From Mycolicibacterium hodleri (GTDB lineage: Bacteria; Actinomycetota; Actinomycetes; Mycobacteriales; Mycobacteriaceae): 64,000 bases of DNA. The DNA is taken from positions 1-64,000 of the forward strand of contig NZ_RCZG01000013.1 of assembly GCF_006439015.1 (NCBI RefSeq), given 5' to 3'. This document shows positions 1 to 8,460 of this stretch, piece after piece. The position numbers and the translations under genes were made by a program. The stretch's first letter is position 1; the number at the start of each line of letters is the position of its first letter. The notes beneath the pieces were generated by a model. It saw only the letters and a list, made by a program, of their open reading frames with translations, made no database searches and was not told where the DNA came from.

Positions 1-309
1 ACCAATTTCCTCGACACCGACGGCGCCTTCGCCACCACGGCGGTGGCCCTGCCCAACATCGAGGACGGCGCGTGGCACCGCGTCGTGGTCACCTGGAACG
101 CCGCAACGAAGACGATGAGCTACACCTTCGACAACCAAGCCATCGGAACCCCACTCACCAGCAACATCGCGACGCAATTCCTCGGCGGCTCGAACTTCGC
201 CTATTACGGCTTCGGCGCCGCCACCGGCGCACTGAGCAACACCCAAAGCATTCGCAACGTCACCACCACCGCCACCTTCGAAAACCAAGCGCCGGTCATT
301 CAGGCGTGA
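1..309 (+). CDS. C-terminal end of a lectin-fold (L-type/LamG-like) protein, partial
   Basis: The first bases are already in an open frame that ends at a TGA at 307-309, so only about 102 C-terminal residues are present. They contain the pattern of a concanavalin-like beta sandwich strand pair: 'DGAWHRVVVTWNAATKTMSY' followed by a small 'D-N-Q' turn and a 'FGAATGALSNTQSIRNV' strand, as seen at the end of bacterial L-type lectin domains. Such domains bind carbohydrate and are usually exported, but the N-terminus that would show a signal peptide lies outside the window. No neighbour supports a specific role. Family assignment is from the strand pattern only. Confidence 0.6.
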   Translation, partial: TNFLDTDGAFATTAVALPNIEDGAWHRVVVTWNAATKTMSYTFDNQAIGTPLTSNIATQFLGGSNFAYYGFGAATGALSNTQSIRNVTTTATFENQAPVIQA

Positions 310-373
310 CCCAGCGACATTACTGGGATTCCGCGACGGCAAACCCGAATCCATCGGCTGCACAAGAGGGTGA

Positions 374-860
374 CTCCGTAATCACGGGCTGGAATACGTT
401 CTGGCGGTCGCGGCCAACCGGCGGGTGCCCACTGCCGGCCCGATCCGCGTCGACGCACTGATACCGCGCCATGCCCGGCAGACCCACTCCGCCGGCGCCG
501 GGGCGCACGGCCCCCGGCTGCATTCCTGGGCTTGGTTTCGGCCGGTGAGTGAAGACGACACCGACACCGGCGTCCATCATTTGCTGACCCGCCGCAACGA
601 CGCCACCGGAGAACTGGCCTACCTAAGCTGCTACTCACCGCGTCCGGTGCCGCTGCGCACTCTGGTCGCTATAGCCGCCGAAGGACTGGTCGGACTGGAT
701 CAGCACCAGGTTCGGCGCTGGCGTTCCTGGTACCGCTGGACCACCCTGGCCATGCTCGCCCATGCCTTCCGGGCCGTGGCGACCGCTATCGAGCGCAACA
801 CCGCACCCACACCTATCGGTCTGATTGCGTTGACGGTCAGGGAGTTTCGCTCGACGACGC
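374..860 (+). pseudogene. IS701-family transposase, 3' relic
   Basis: The frame that opens after a TGA at 371-373 reads like the C-terminal third of an IS701-type DDE transposase: 'GLEYVLAVAANRRVPT', then 'GAGAHGPRLHSWAWF', then 'DQHQVRRWRSWYRWTTLAML' and 'AHAFRAVATAIER'. Homology appears to stop around 850 ('LTVREFR'), after which the frame runs on into unrelated sequence. The N-terminal catalytic part is missing, there is no start codon with a ribosome site, and no terminal inverted repeats were seen. It is a dead remnant and marks this edge as a former insertion point. Confidence 0.72.
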
Positions 861-944
861 GAACACCGATGATCCCGATCGACGGCTGCAGTACTAGGTC
901 ACATTCGCGATTGCGGCTCGGGTCGTCGGTGACCACCACACAAT

Positions 945-2099
945 GTGACCTTGCACAGGCTTCTGAAGTCCGCGGCGACAACCGTGCTCGCCGTCATCCT
1001 GTTCGTCGTGATCGCCCTTCCCACTTGGGCTGCAAGCGATCCGATGACGTTGACCTTCGTGCGCCACGGCCAGTCGACGGCCAACGCGGCCAGGCACTGT
1101 CAACACGGTCGTGCCCGGCCCGGACTTCACGGCGCTCGGGCTGCAGCAAGCCCAGGATGTGGCGACCGCGCTCGCCGCGGGCGGGCATGACGGCATCTAC
1201 GCCTCGACGATGGTATGGACCCAGCAGACCGCGGCACCGTTGGCGGCCCTGACGTCCAAACCCGTCGTCGTCCTACCCGGCCTGCAGGAGATCGGCTACG
1301 GCGCTCCGCAACTGGCGTGGACGTTGGGGCTGCGCTCGATCCCGATCCTGGGCTCGATCGACGGCAACGCCTTCGATGCGCAGGTCGACCGTGCCGTGAC
1401 GTCGATCTACGACTCGGGCGTCCGCAATCCCGTCGTGTTCTCGCACAGCGCCACCATCATGATCTGGGTCATGATGAACGTCGGCAACCCCAATCCGCTG
1501 CTCTTCCTGACGCATCCACTGGGCAACACCGAGAGCGTGACCGTCATCGGTACGCCGACAGCGACTGGACACCGACCAATTGGGCTGGTGCTCAGGTCGA
1601 TCCGCATCCCTCGCTCGTTACCACGCTGTTCGTCGCGGCGCGCAATCTCATCGCGCTGCCGCAGACCATCGTCTACCGGATCACCCATCCGACGCCCCCA
1701 GCGGATGCTCCACTCACCGCCGTCGAGCCTGCGCCGTCTCCGATGAAGGGTGTCGACGTGGCGCCGGTGTCACGCGCCGTGCCGGCTTTGTCGATGGCGG
1801 CCGAACCACCGACGACGTCCGCGTCCAAGAAGGACGTCACGGTCCAGAAGGACGTCACGGTCGAGAAGCACGCCGCGGTCGAGAACGACGTCGCGATCAA
1901 GAAGGACGCCGAGACCGCTCACGCTGCAAACGATCTCACCGACGGGAACAAGGTGTCTCCGGCCAGCACCCCCGCGGCGGCGGACGCGGCGGACACCAAG
2001 GATCCGGCGGCACCAACCGTTACGCCGACCAGTGAGCCGACCAGCACCGGCACCGCGACCCCCGACGCCGACGAAGCCGCGGCCCCGGCGGCCGCGTGA
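945..2099 (+). pseudogene. Exported histidine phosphatase (phosphoglycerate mutase-like), two frameshifts
   Basis: A GTG at 945 starts a signal-peptide-like segment ('TTVLAVILFVVIALPTWA') followed by the phosphatase motif 'LTFVRHGQSTANAA'. Just after this, near 1090, the family sequence continues in the next frame ('NTVVPGPDFTALGLQQAQDV', later 'NPVVFSHSATIMIW' with the second His). Near 1557-1567 it returns to the original frame ('DWTPTNWAGAQVDPHPSL') and ends in a Lys/Ala/Pro/Thr-rich tail with 'KKDVTVQKDVTVEK' repeats up to a TGA at 2097-2099. The two shifts compensate each other. Either the gene is inactive or there are two base errors in the assembly; I call it a broken gene. Confidence 0.72.
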
Positions 2100-2102
2100 G
2101 CG

Positions 2103-3008
2103 CTACGCCCCGAAGACCGGCAGCGGCGTTCTGGACTTGGCCAGCAGGTCGGTGACGACGGGACCGAGTTCGGCTGGATCCCACCGTGCGCCCTTGTCGG
2201 CCTCTGCGCCACGGGCCCAACCCTCGGCGACGCGGATGATGCCGCCCTCGACCTCGAACACCTTGCCGGTGACGCTGCGAGACTCGGCACTGCCCAGCCA
2301 TACGACGAGCGGTGAGATGTTCTCCGGTGCCATCGCATCGAACTCGGCTTCCTGGGTCGACATCATGTCGGCGAAGACCGTTTCGGTCATCCGGGTACGC
2401 GCCGAGGGTGCGATCGCGTTGACCGTCACGCCGTAGCGCCCCATCTCGGCCGCGGCCACCAGCGTCAGCCCAGCGATGCCCGCCTTGGCCGCGCTGTAAT
2501 TGCCCTGTCCCACGCTGCCTTGCAGGCCCGCCCCGGAACTGGTGTTGATGATGCGCGCGTCGATTGTGTTGCCTGCCTTGGCCTGAGCCCGCCAGTAGGC
2601 ACCCGCGTGTTTGATGGTCGCGAAGTGCCCCTTCAGGTGCACGGCGACGACTGCGTCGAACTCCTCTTCGCTGGTGTTCGCCACCATTCGATCGCGGACG
2701 ATGCCCGCATTGTTCACCAGTACGTCGAGGCCGCCGAACGCCTCGACCGCAGTCTGGATCAGCCCTTCGGCCTGCGCCCAGTCGGCGACGTTCGCACCGC
2801 TAGCGACGGCTTCGCCACCGGCAGCGGTGATCTCGTCGACCACACCCTGAGCGGCGCTGCCGCCGCCTGCGGGTGAACCGTCGAGTCCGACACCGATGTC
2901 GTTGACCACGACGCGGGCACCCTCGTCGGCGAATGCCAGCGCATGCGCCCGCCCGATCCCACCTCCCGAACCCGTGACGATGACCACCCGGCCGTCAAGC
3001 AAACCCAT
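2103..3008 (-). CDS. Short-chain dehydrogenase, Rv3548c orthologue
   Basis: This 301-residue SDR has the NAD(P) binding motif 'TGSGGGIGRAHALAFA' near residue 12, 'NNAGIVRD' near 97 and the catalytic Ser/Tyr/Lys set ('NTSSGAGLQGS', 'YSAAKAG'). A loop between strand 2 and helix 2 ('GLDGSPAGGGSAAQ') is typical of the 17-beta-HSD type 4-like bacterial group. Sequence and position match M. tuberculosis Rv3548c, a KstR2-controlled gene of cholesterol breakdown whose exact substrate is not settled. It is the distal gene of an operon with the next SDR, 17 bp apart, transcribed away from echA20. Confidence 0.88.
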   Translation of the reverse strand: MGLLDGRVVIVTGSGGGIGRAHALAFADEGARVVVNDIGVGLDGSPAGGGSAAQGVVDEITAAGGEAVASGANVADWAQAEGLIQTAVEAFGGLDVLVNNAGIVRDRMVANTSEEEFDAVVAVHLKGHFATIKHAGAYWRAQAKAGNTIDARIINTSSGAGLQGSVGQGNYSAAKAGIAGLTLVAAAEMGRYGVTVNAIAPSARTRMTETVFADMMSTQEAEFDAMAPENISPLVVWLGSAESRSVTGKVFEVEGGIIRVAEGWARGAEADKGARWDPAELGPVVTDLLAKSRTPLPVFGA

Positions 3009-3025
3009 CTGCGTTGTCTCCTAGC

Positions 3026-3829
3026 TCATTTGATTGCACTGGTCGTGGAAAGGTACGGCGGTGGCTCGCCGCCGCCATGCACCTCGATCGACGCACCACT
3101 GATATACGACGCGACGTCACTGGCCAAGAATGCCGCGGCCCAACCGACATCGGCGGGTTTGGCGAGCCTGCCCAGAGGGACGTTGGCGGCGATGGCGGCG
3201 ATTGACTCCGCATCGCCGTAGAAGAGTTCGGACTGCTCGGTCTCGACCATGCCGACGACGAGCGAGTTCACCCGCACCTTGGGGGCCCACTCGACCGCCA
3301 GTGTGGCGGTGAGGCTTTCGACACCCGCCTTGGCCGCGCCGTAGGCAGCCGTCCCGGGTGTGGGCCGGCGGCCACTGACACTGGCGACGTTCACGATCGA
3401 GCCGCCACTGGCCTGGATCTGCATGTACTCGTTTGCGTGCTGCGAAATCGACAGTGGTCCAAGTAGGTTCAGTTCGATGATCTTGGTGCTGAACTTCGCC
3501 GAGGCGTCGGCGGCAAGCACGTATGGCGATCCGCCCGCGTTGTTCACCACGACGTCGAGGCGACCGTGTCGCTCCACGATGGTATCGATGAGCGCCTTCA
3601 CCGAGTCGTCGTCGCGGACGTCGCAGGGCAGGAATTCGTACGGCAGGCCCTCGACCGGACGGCGGGCGCACGTCACCACCGTCGCGCCCTGACCCGCGAA
3701 GACAGCACTTATGCCTGCGCCTACCCCCCGTACACCGCCGGTCACCAGCACGATGCGGCCACCCAGTTGGAGGTTTACCCCGAACCCCGGGTCAGGCCCA
3801 GCAATCGCCCTGTCAGCCGCGTCGGTCAC
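3026..3829 (-). CDS. Short-chain dehydrogenase, Rv3549c orthologue
   Basis: A 267-residue classical SDR with 'TGGVRGVGAGISAVFA' (cofactor), 'NNAGGSPY', 'VNVASVSG' (Ser) and 'YGAAKAG' (Tyr/Lys). The sequence and location correspond to M. tuberculosis Rv3549c in the KstR2 regulon. It is the first gene of the leftward operon, with its start 54 bp from that of echA20; the shared gap contains the KstR2 operator. A role in oxidising or reducing a HIP-derived CoA ester is inferred from the neighbourhood, not from the sequence itself. Confidence 0.88.
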   Translation of the reverse strand: MTDAADRAIAGPDPGFGVNLQLGGRIVLVTGGVRGVGAGISAVFAGQGATVVTCARRPVEGLPYEFLPCDVRDDDSVKALIDTIVERHGRLDVVVNNAGGSPYVLAADASAKFSTKIIELNLLGPLSISQHANEYMQIQASGGSIVNVASVSGRRPTPGTAAYGAAKAGVESLTATLAVEWAPKVRVNSLVVGMVETEQSELFYGDAESIAAIAANVPLGRLAKPADVGWAAAFLASDVASYISGASIEVHGGGEPPPYLSTTSAIK

Positions 3830-3844
3830 TGTGCTAGCGTACCA

Positions 3845-3858
3845 AGCAAGTGCTTGCT
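3845..3858. promoter_or_regulatory. KstR2 operator, Rv3549c/echA20 gap
   Basis: The 14-mer AGCAAGTGCTTGCT fits the published KstR2 motif AnCAAGnnCTTGnT exactly and lies in an inverted repeat that extends one base further on each side. It sits midway between two divergent KstR2-type genes, so one site can silence both promoters until a HIP-CoA ligand releases KstR2. Confidence 0.9.
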
Positions 3859-3883
3859 TAGGTAGTCACCCCAGGAGTCATCG

Positions 3884-4639
3884 ATGACGATCACCACCAA
3901 GACAGTCGAACCGGGCATCGTCTCGGTCACCGTCGACTACCCGCCGGTCAACGCCATCCCGTCGAAGGGCTGGTTCGAACTCGGCGACGCCATCACCGCC
4001 GCGGGCCGCGACAGGACCACCCACGTGGTGGTCCTTCGCGCCGAGGGCAGGGGCTTCAACGCCGGCGTCGACATCAAGGAGATGCAGAATACCGAGGGCT
4101 TCACCGCGCTCATCGACGCCAACCGCGGCTGCTTCCACGCATTCCGCGCGGTGTATGAGTGTGAGGTCCCCGTGGTCACGGCGGTCAATGGATTCTGTGT
4201 CGGCGGTGGCATTGGGCTGGTCGGCAATTCCGACGTCATCGTCGCTTCCGACGACGCGAAGTTCGGTCTGCCCGAGGTCGAGCGCGGCGCTCTGGGCGCG
4301 GCCACACACCTTTCCCGGCTGGTCCCTCAACACATGATGCGCCGGTTGTTCTTCACCGCCGCGACGGTCGATGCCGCAACGCTGCACCAGTTCGGCTCGG
4401 TCCACGAAGTGGTGCCACGCGCCGAACTAGACGAGTCCGCACTGCGGGTCGCCCGCGACATCGCCGTGAAGGACACCCGGGTGATCCGAGCGGCCAAAGA
4501 GGCGCTGAACCTGATCGACGTGCAGAGGGTCAACGCGAGTTACCGTATGGAACAGGGGTTTACGTTCGAACTCAATCTCGCAGGCGTGGCCGACGAGCAC
4601 CGCGATGCGTTCGCAGGAACCGCAAAGGGCAAGGAATGA
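3884..4639 (+). CDS. echA20: EchA20, crotonase-type ring D hydrolase
   Basis: A 251-residue enoyl-CoA hydratase/isomerase family protein. In M. tuberculosis EchA20 opens the last remaining steroid ring (ring D) of the HIP-derived HIEC-CoA by hydrolysis. Visible features are the oxyanion-hole segment 'RAEGRGFNAGVDIKEM' near residue 50 and the second one, 'NGFCVGGGIGLVGNSDVIVA', near 100. The start follows an 'AGGAG' ribosome site and the KstR2 operator. It leads the rightward operon echA20-ipdA-ipdB-ipdC; a copy of the window's 36-bp repeat family follows its stop codon before ipdA. Confidence 0.94.
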   Translation: MTITTKTVEPGIVSVTVDYPPVNAIPSKGWFELGDAITAAGRDRTTHVVVLRAEGRGFNAGVDIKEMQNTEGFTALIDANRGCFHAFRAVYECEVPVVTAVNGFCVGGGIGLVGNSDVIVASDDAKFGLPEVERGALGAATHLSRLVPQHMMRRLFFTAATVDAATLHQFGSVHEVVPRAELDESALRVARDIAVKDTRVIRAAKEALNLIDVQRVNASYRMEQGFTFELNLAGVADEHRDAFAGTAKGKE

Positions 4640-4642
4640 TTC

Positions 4643-4670
4643 GGCGGGTAGGAGCGGAGCGACAGGGGAT
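4643..4670 (+). repeat. Single diverged copy of the GGAGCGAAGCGAC repeat before ipdA
   Basis: The core 'GTAGGAGCGGAGCGACAGGG' matches the repeat arrays at 33178 and 55748 with a few changes. It fills nearly all the space between the echA20 stop (4637-4639) and the ipdA start (4674) and therefore takes the place of the usual ribosome site. Confidence 0.75.
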
Positions 4671-4673
4671 GAC

Positions 4674-5552
4674 GTGGTAGACAAGCGAACCACGATCGAC
4701 GAGGCCGTCTCGTCCATCGAATCCGGCATGACCATCGGCATCGGCGGTTGGGGCTCGCGCCGCAAGCCGATGGCGTTCATCCGGGCGCTGCTACGCACCG
4801 ACGTGACCGATCTGACCGTCGTCAGCTACGGCGGGCCCGACGTCGGCCTGCTGTGCTCGGCCGGCAAGGTCAAGCGGGTCTACTACGGCTTCGTGTCATT
4901 GGATTCGCCGCCCTTCTACGACCCGTGGTTCGCCAAGGCCCGCACCACCGGCGCCATCGAGGCGCGGGAGATGGACGAGGGCATGCTGCGCTGCGGATTG
5001 CAGGCTGCGGCGCAACGACTTCCGTTCCTGCCGATCCGCGCTGGCCTCGGCAGCGACGTACGCGCGTTCTGGGGTGACGAGCTCAAGACCGTGACGTCGC
5101 CGTACCCCACCGACGGGGGTTACGAGGAGCTCGTGGCGATGCCCGCGCTGACGCTGGATGCCGCCCTCGTGCACATGAATCTCGGCGACGAGCGGGGCAA
5201 TGCGGCCTACACGGGCATCGATCCGTACTTCGACGATCTGTACCTGATGGCAGCCGAGAAGCGGATCATGTCCGTCGAGCGCGTGGTGCCGACCGAGGAG
5301 CTGATCAAGGCCGTGCCTCCGCAGGCGCTACTGGTCAACCGCATGATGGTCGACACCGTCGTCGAGGCTCCGGGCGGGGCGCACTTCACCGTCAACGAGC
5401 CGGACTACCGTCGCGACGAGAAGTTCCAGCGCCACTACGCAGAAGCTGCCGCGTCCGCCGAGGCCTGGCAAGCGTTCGTCGCCACCTACCTGTCGGGCAG
5501 CGAAGCCGATTACCAGGCGGCCGTGCGAAAGTTCAAGGAGGCCGCACAGTGA
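4674..5552 (+). CDS. ipdA: IpdA, alpha subunit of the ring C opening CoA hydrolase
   Basis: A 292-residue class I CoA-transferase fold protein that pairs with IpdB. The IpdAB complex hydrolyses COCHEA-CoA, opening ring C after EchA20 has opened ring D. Markers are 'GMTIGIGGWGSRRKPMAF' near the N-terminus, 'VSYGGPDVGLLCSAGKVKR', and the acidic active-site stretch 'GAIEAREMDEGML'. The frame is open further upstream, but homology begins at 'DKRTTIDEA', so I place the start at the GTG at 4674; the upstream codons are repeat sequence. IpdB begins within its stop codon (TGATG). Confidence 0.93.
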   Translation: MVDKRTTIDEAVSSIESGMTIGIGGWGSRRKPMAFIRALLRTDVTDLTVVSYGGPDVGLLCSAGKVKRVYYGFVSLDSPPFYDPWFAKARTTGAIEAREMDEGMLRCGLQAAAQRLPFLPIRAGLGSDVRAFWGDELKTVTSPYPTDGGYEELVAMPALTLDAALVHMNLGDERGNAAYTGIDPYFDDLYLMAAEKRIMSVERVVPTEELIKAVPPQALLVNRMMVDTVVEAPGGAHFTVNEPDYRRDEKFQRHYAEAAASAEAWQAFVATYLSGSEADYQAAVRKFKEAAQ

Positions 5553-6298
5553 TGTCCGTGACCCGAGCCGAGGTGTGCGCCGTCGCGTGCGCCGAATTGT
5601 TCCGCGACGCAGGCGAGATCATGGTCAGTCCGATGACGACGATCGTGGCCGTCGGCGCCCGATTGGCCCGGCTGACCTTCTCGCCAGACATCGTGCTCAC
5701 AGACGGTGAGGCCCGCCTACTGGCCGACACGCCCGCGATCGGCGCCACGGGTGCGATCGAAGGCTGGATGCCGTTCGGTCGCGTCTTTGAAACCCTGGCC
5801 TGGGGCAGGCGTCACGTCGTGATGGGCGCCAATCAGATCGACCGCTACGGCAACCAGAACCTGTCGGCGTTCGGACCCATCCAGCATCCGAAACGGCAGA
5901 TGTTCGGTGTCCGCGGCGCTCCGGGCAACACCATCAATCACGCGACGAGTTATTGGGTGGGTAGTCACTCCACCCGCGTGTTCGGTGAATCCGTGCACAT
6001 CGTGTCCGGAATCGGCTGGGACAAGGTGGATCCGGCCAACCCTGCGTATCGGTTCGTCAACGTCTACCGGGTGGTCTCCAACCTTGGCGTGTTCGACTTC
6101 AACGGGCCCGAGCACCAGATGCGCGCGGTGTCTCTGCACCCCGGCGTCGAGCCGGATCAGGTCGCGGAGAACACCAGCTTCGAGGTGCACGGCCTGGACT
6201 CGGCCGAGACGTCGCGACTGCCCACGGGTGAAGAGCTTGAGTTGATTCAGCAGGTCATCGACCCGAAATCGTTGCGGGACAAAGAGGTCAAGTCATGA
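5552..6298 (+). CDS. ipdB: IpdB, beta subunit of the ring C opening CoA hydrolase
   Basis: A 248-residue partner of IpdA, homologous to CoA-transferase beta subunits. Conserved segments are 'RAEVCAVACAELFRDAGEIM', 'PFGRVFETLAWGRRHVVMGA' and 'GTRNTINHATSYW'-like 'GAPGNTINHATSYWVG'. The ATG at 5552 overlaps the ipdA stop by one base; a GTG three bases earlier is an alternative. It overlaps ipdC by four bases (ATGA), so the three genes are translationally coupled. Confidence 0.93.
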   Translation: MSVTRAEVCAVACAELFRDAGEIMVSPMTTIVAVGARLARLTFSPDIVLTDGEARLLADTPAIGATGAIEGWMPFGRVFETLAWGRRHVVMGANQIDRYGNQNLSAFGPIQHPKRQMFGVRGAPGNTINHATSYWVGSHSTRVFGESVHIVSGIGWDKVDPANPAYRFVNVYRVVSNLGVFDFNGPEHQMRAVSLHPGVEPDQVAENTSFEVHGLDSAETSRLPTGEELELIQQVIDPKSLRDKEVKS

Positions 6299-7404
6299 AT
6301 CCCCAGGGGGCAGGAGCACAGCGACCCGAGGGACCGGCACGCCTCAAGACTCCGCTTACCGAACTGCTCGGCATCGAGCACCCCGTCATCCAGACGGGCA
6401 TGGGGTGGGTTGCGGGCGCGCGCCTGGTGGCGGCGACGTCCAACGCAGGCGGCCTTGGCATCCTTGCGTCGGCGACCATGACGCTCGACGAGCTGCAGAC
6501 CGCGGTGACGAAGGTCAAGGCCACGACCAACAAGCCGTTCGGCATCAACATGCGTGCCGACGCCGGCGACGCCGGAGACCGCGTCGACCTCCTGATCAGC
6601 GAAGGAGTCAAAGTCGCCTCCTTCGCCCTAGCCCCAAAGGCTGACCTGATCGCCAAGCTGAAGGATGCCGGCGTCGTCGTCATTCCGTCGGTCGGTGCGG
6701 CCAAGCACGCCAAGAAGGTGGCGGCCTGGGGTGCCGACGCGGTGATCGTGCAGGGGGGCGAGGGCGGCGGCCACACCGGGCCCGTCGCGACCACACTGCT
6801 GCTGCCCTCGGTATTGGATGCCTTGGCGGGTACGGGGATCCCCGTCGTCGCGGCGGGCGGCTTCTTCGACGGCCGCGGCCTCGCCGCCGCGCTCTCCTAT
6901 GGCGCCGCTGGCGTCGCGATGGGTACGCGATTCCTTCTGACGTCGGATTCCACCGTTCCCGAGGCGGTCAAGCGCCGCTACCTCGAGTCCGCCTTCGACG
7001 CGACGGTGGTATCCAAGCGCGTGGACGGCATGCCGCACCGCGTCCTGCGCACCGGACTGGTCGAGAAGCTCGAAAGTGGTTCGCCTGTCCGTGGTTTCAG
7101 TGCTGCAATCCTCAACGCCCAGAAGTTCAAGGCAATGTCGGGTATGACGTGGCGCTCGATCGTGAAGGATGGCCTCGCCATGCGGCGCGGCAAGGAGCTC
7201 ACCTGGTCGCAGGTCGTGATGGCCGCCAATACCCCCATGCTCCTCAAGGCGGGTCTGGTTGACGGCAATACCGAGGCGGGCGTGCTGGCTTCTGGTCAGG
7301 TTGCGGGCATCCTCGACGACCTGCCGTCGTGCGCCGAGCTCGTCGACTCGATCGTCGCGGAAGCCGTCGAGCACCTGCGTGCTGCGGTCTCCTTCGTCGA
7401 GTAA
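6295..7404 (+). CDS. ipdC: IpdC, flavin-dependent reductase of the HIP pathway
   Basis: This 369-residue TIM-barrel protein belongs to the nitronate monooxygenase/2-nitropropane dioxygenase family. M. tuberculosis IpdC (Rv3553) acts in the lower HIP pathway on the 5-hydroxy HIC-CoA intermediate. FMN-contact motifs are 'QTGMGWVAGARLVAATSNAG', 'VIVQGGEGGGHTGPVATT' and 'AAGGFFDGRGLAAALSYGA'. Family members begin about at 'RLKTPLTELLGIEHP'; here 16 extra residues ('MNPQGAGAQRPEGPA') precede it and are encoded by a copy of the interspersed repeat. The ATG overlaps the ipdB stop. In M. tuberculosis fdxB follows; here a nuclease-like gene does. Confidence 0.93.
   Translation: MNPQGAGAQRPEGPARLKTPLTELLGIEHPVIQTGMGWVAGARLVAATSNAGGLGILASATMTLDELQTAVTKVKATTNKPFGINMRADAGDAGDRVDLLISEGVKVASFALAPKADLIAKLKDAGVVVIPSVGAAKHAKKVAAWGADAVIVQGGEGGGHTGPVATTLLLPSVLDALAGTGIPVVAAGGFFDGRGLAAALSYGAAGVAMGTRFLLTSDSTVPEAVKRRYLESAFDATVVSKRVDGMPHRVLRTGLVEKLESGSPVRGFSAAILNAQKFKAMSGMTWRSIVKDGLAMRRGKELTWSQVVMAANTPMLLKAGLVDGNTEAGVLASGQVAGILDDLPSCAELVDSIVAEAVEHLRAAVSFVE
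6306..6332 (+). repeat. Repeat copy inside the ipdC 5' end
   Basis: 'GGGGCAGGAGCACAGCGACC' followed by CGAGGGA is a diverged copy of the 36-bp repeat core (GGGCAGGAGCGAAGCGACYCGGGA). It lies in the first codons of ipdC and codes for residues that other IpdC proteins lack. Confidence 0.7.
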
Positions 7405-7524
7405 GACCCACTGCCGTACTGATTCATCCCCAGTGTGGGGGTTGTCCACAGCCTCACTCGCGAGACGCATTCAGAATGCCCACGGTCGCGGTCGGTGTCT
7501 GGCGATCACACCAGCATCCCCGTC

Positions 7525-8385
7525 ATGCGAGAAGAACTTCCATTCCTTGGCCAGGACGCCGTCCGTCGCGATGTCGTCACCGCGCGTCGCCTTCAGAAGG
7601 ACTATCGAGCGATCTATCGAAACGTCTACGTGCACCGAGCCGTATCCGTGACCGCATTGACGCGGGCGCGGGCGGCCTGGCTCTGGTCGGGCGGCAATGC
7701 CGTCTTGGTCGGACTGTCGGCTGCCATGGTGCACGGAACCAAGTGGATCGAACCCGGAGAGCCTGCCGAGATCAGCAGACTCGATCGACATGGTGCGTCC
7801 GGCATCGTTTGTCACACCTACGCGCTCGAGTCGTCGGAGTGCTGCCACGTCGACGGAATGCGGCTGACCACTCCCGCGCGGACGGCGTTCGACATCGGGC
7901 GGACCAGAGCACCGACGCAAGCTGCCGTGTATCTCGACGCGCTGGTCCACGCGACCGGACTCTCGGTCAGCGACGTCGTTGAACTCGCCGACCGGCATCC
8001 CGGCGTTCGCGGAGTTCGTCGCCTTCGCGACGTTCTGCGACTGGTCGACGGGGGCGCCGAGTCACCGCAGGAGACTCGGCTACGACTGATTCTCGTCAAC
8101 GCCGGGCTTCCGAAGCCGGAAACGCAGATCGAGTTCCGAGACCGATTCGGTGCGGTCCGCGTTCGGGTCGACATGGGGTGGCGCGAGTGGAAGGTGGCCG
8201 TCGAGTACGACGGTATTCAGCACTGGACGGACAAGCGGCAACGATCATGGGACATCGAACGGATCGCCATGCTGGAGGCATCCGGGTGGGTCGTCGTCCG
8301 CGTGAGCGCCGAAATGCTCACCCACCCCGACGTTCTGGTGAAGCGAGTGCGCGAGAAGCTACGCGCAGCGGGTTGCCCGATCTAA
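7525..8385 (+). CDS. DUF559/AbiEi-like protein with a nuclease-type C-terminus
   Basis: A 286-residue protein of a kind common in mycobacteria. The N-terminal part ('QDAVRRDVVTARRLQKDYRA', then 'IYRNVYVHR') resembles the winged-helix region of AbiEi-type antitoxin proteins. The C-terminal part has 'VRVDMGWREWKVAVEYDG' followed by 'QHW' and 'DIERIAMLEASGWVVVRVS', the layout of DUF559/Vsr-like PD-(D/E)XK folds with candidate metal residues Asp and Glu-Asp. I take the ATG at 7525, because the open frame before it has no family similarity. It is alone, convergent with fadA6, and no toxin partner is adjacent. The biochemical role is unknown. Confidence 0.75.
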   Translation: MREELPFLGQDAVRRDVVTARRLQKDYRAIYRNVYVHRAVSVTALTRARAAWLWSGGNAVLVGLSAAMVHGTKWIEPGEPAEISRLDRHGASGIVCHTYALESSECCHVDGMRLTTPARTAFDIGRTRAPTQAAVYLDALVHATGLSVSDVVELADRHPGVRGVRRLRDVLRLVDGGAESPQETRLRLILVNAGLPKPETQIEFRDRFGAVRVRVDMGWREWKVAVEYDGIQHWTDKRQRSWDIERIAMLEASGWVVVRVSAEMLTHPDVLVKRVREKLRAAGCPI

Positions 8386-8389
8386 GTCA

Positions 8390-8450
8390 TCGAGCGTGTG
8401 GTTTCTCCGCACCCGCACTCGCGGTATGTACTGGAAACCCACACACTCGA
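8390..8450. terminator. Long inverted repeat between convergent genes
   Basis: TCGAGCGTGTGGTTT at 8390-8404 pairs with AAACCCACACACTCGA at 8435-8450, apart from one G-T pair and one bulge, around a 30-base loop. It lies between the stop codons of the nuclease-like gene and fadA6 and could stop transcription from both sides. There is no U-tract, which is common for mycobacterial terminators. Confidence 0.55.
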
Positions 8451-8460
8451 CGCACAAGGG

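Noticed and set aside
1..900. Prophage or genomic island border
   Set aside because: Only a transposase relic and a partial lectin gene are seen; there is no integrase, tRNA or attachment repeat within the window.
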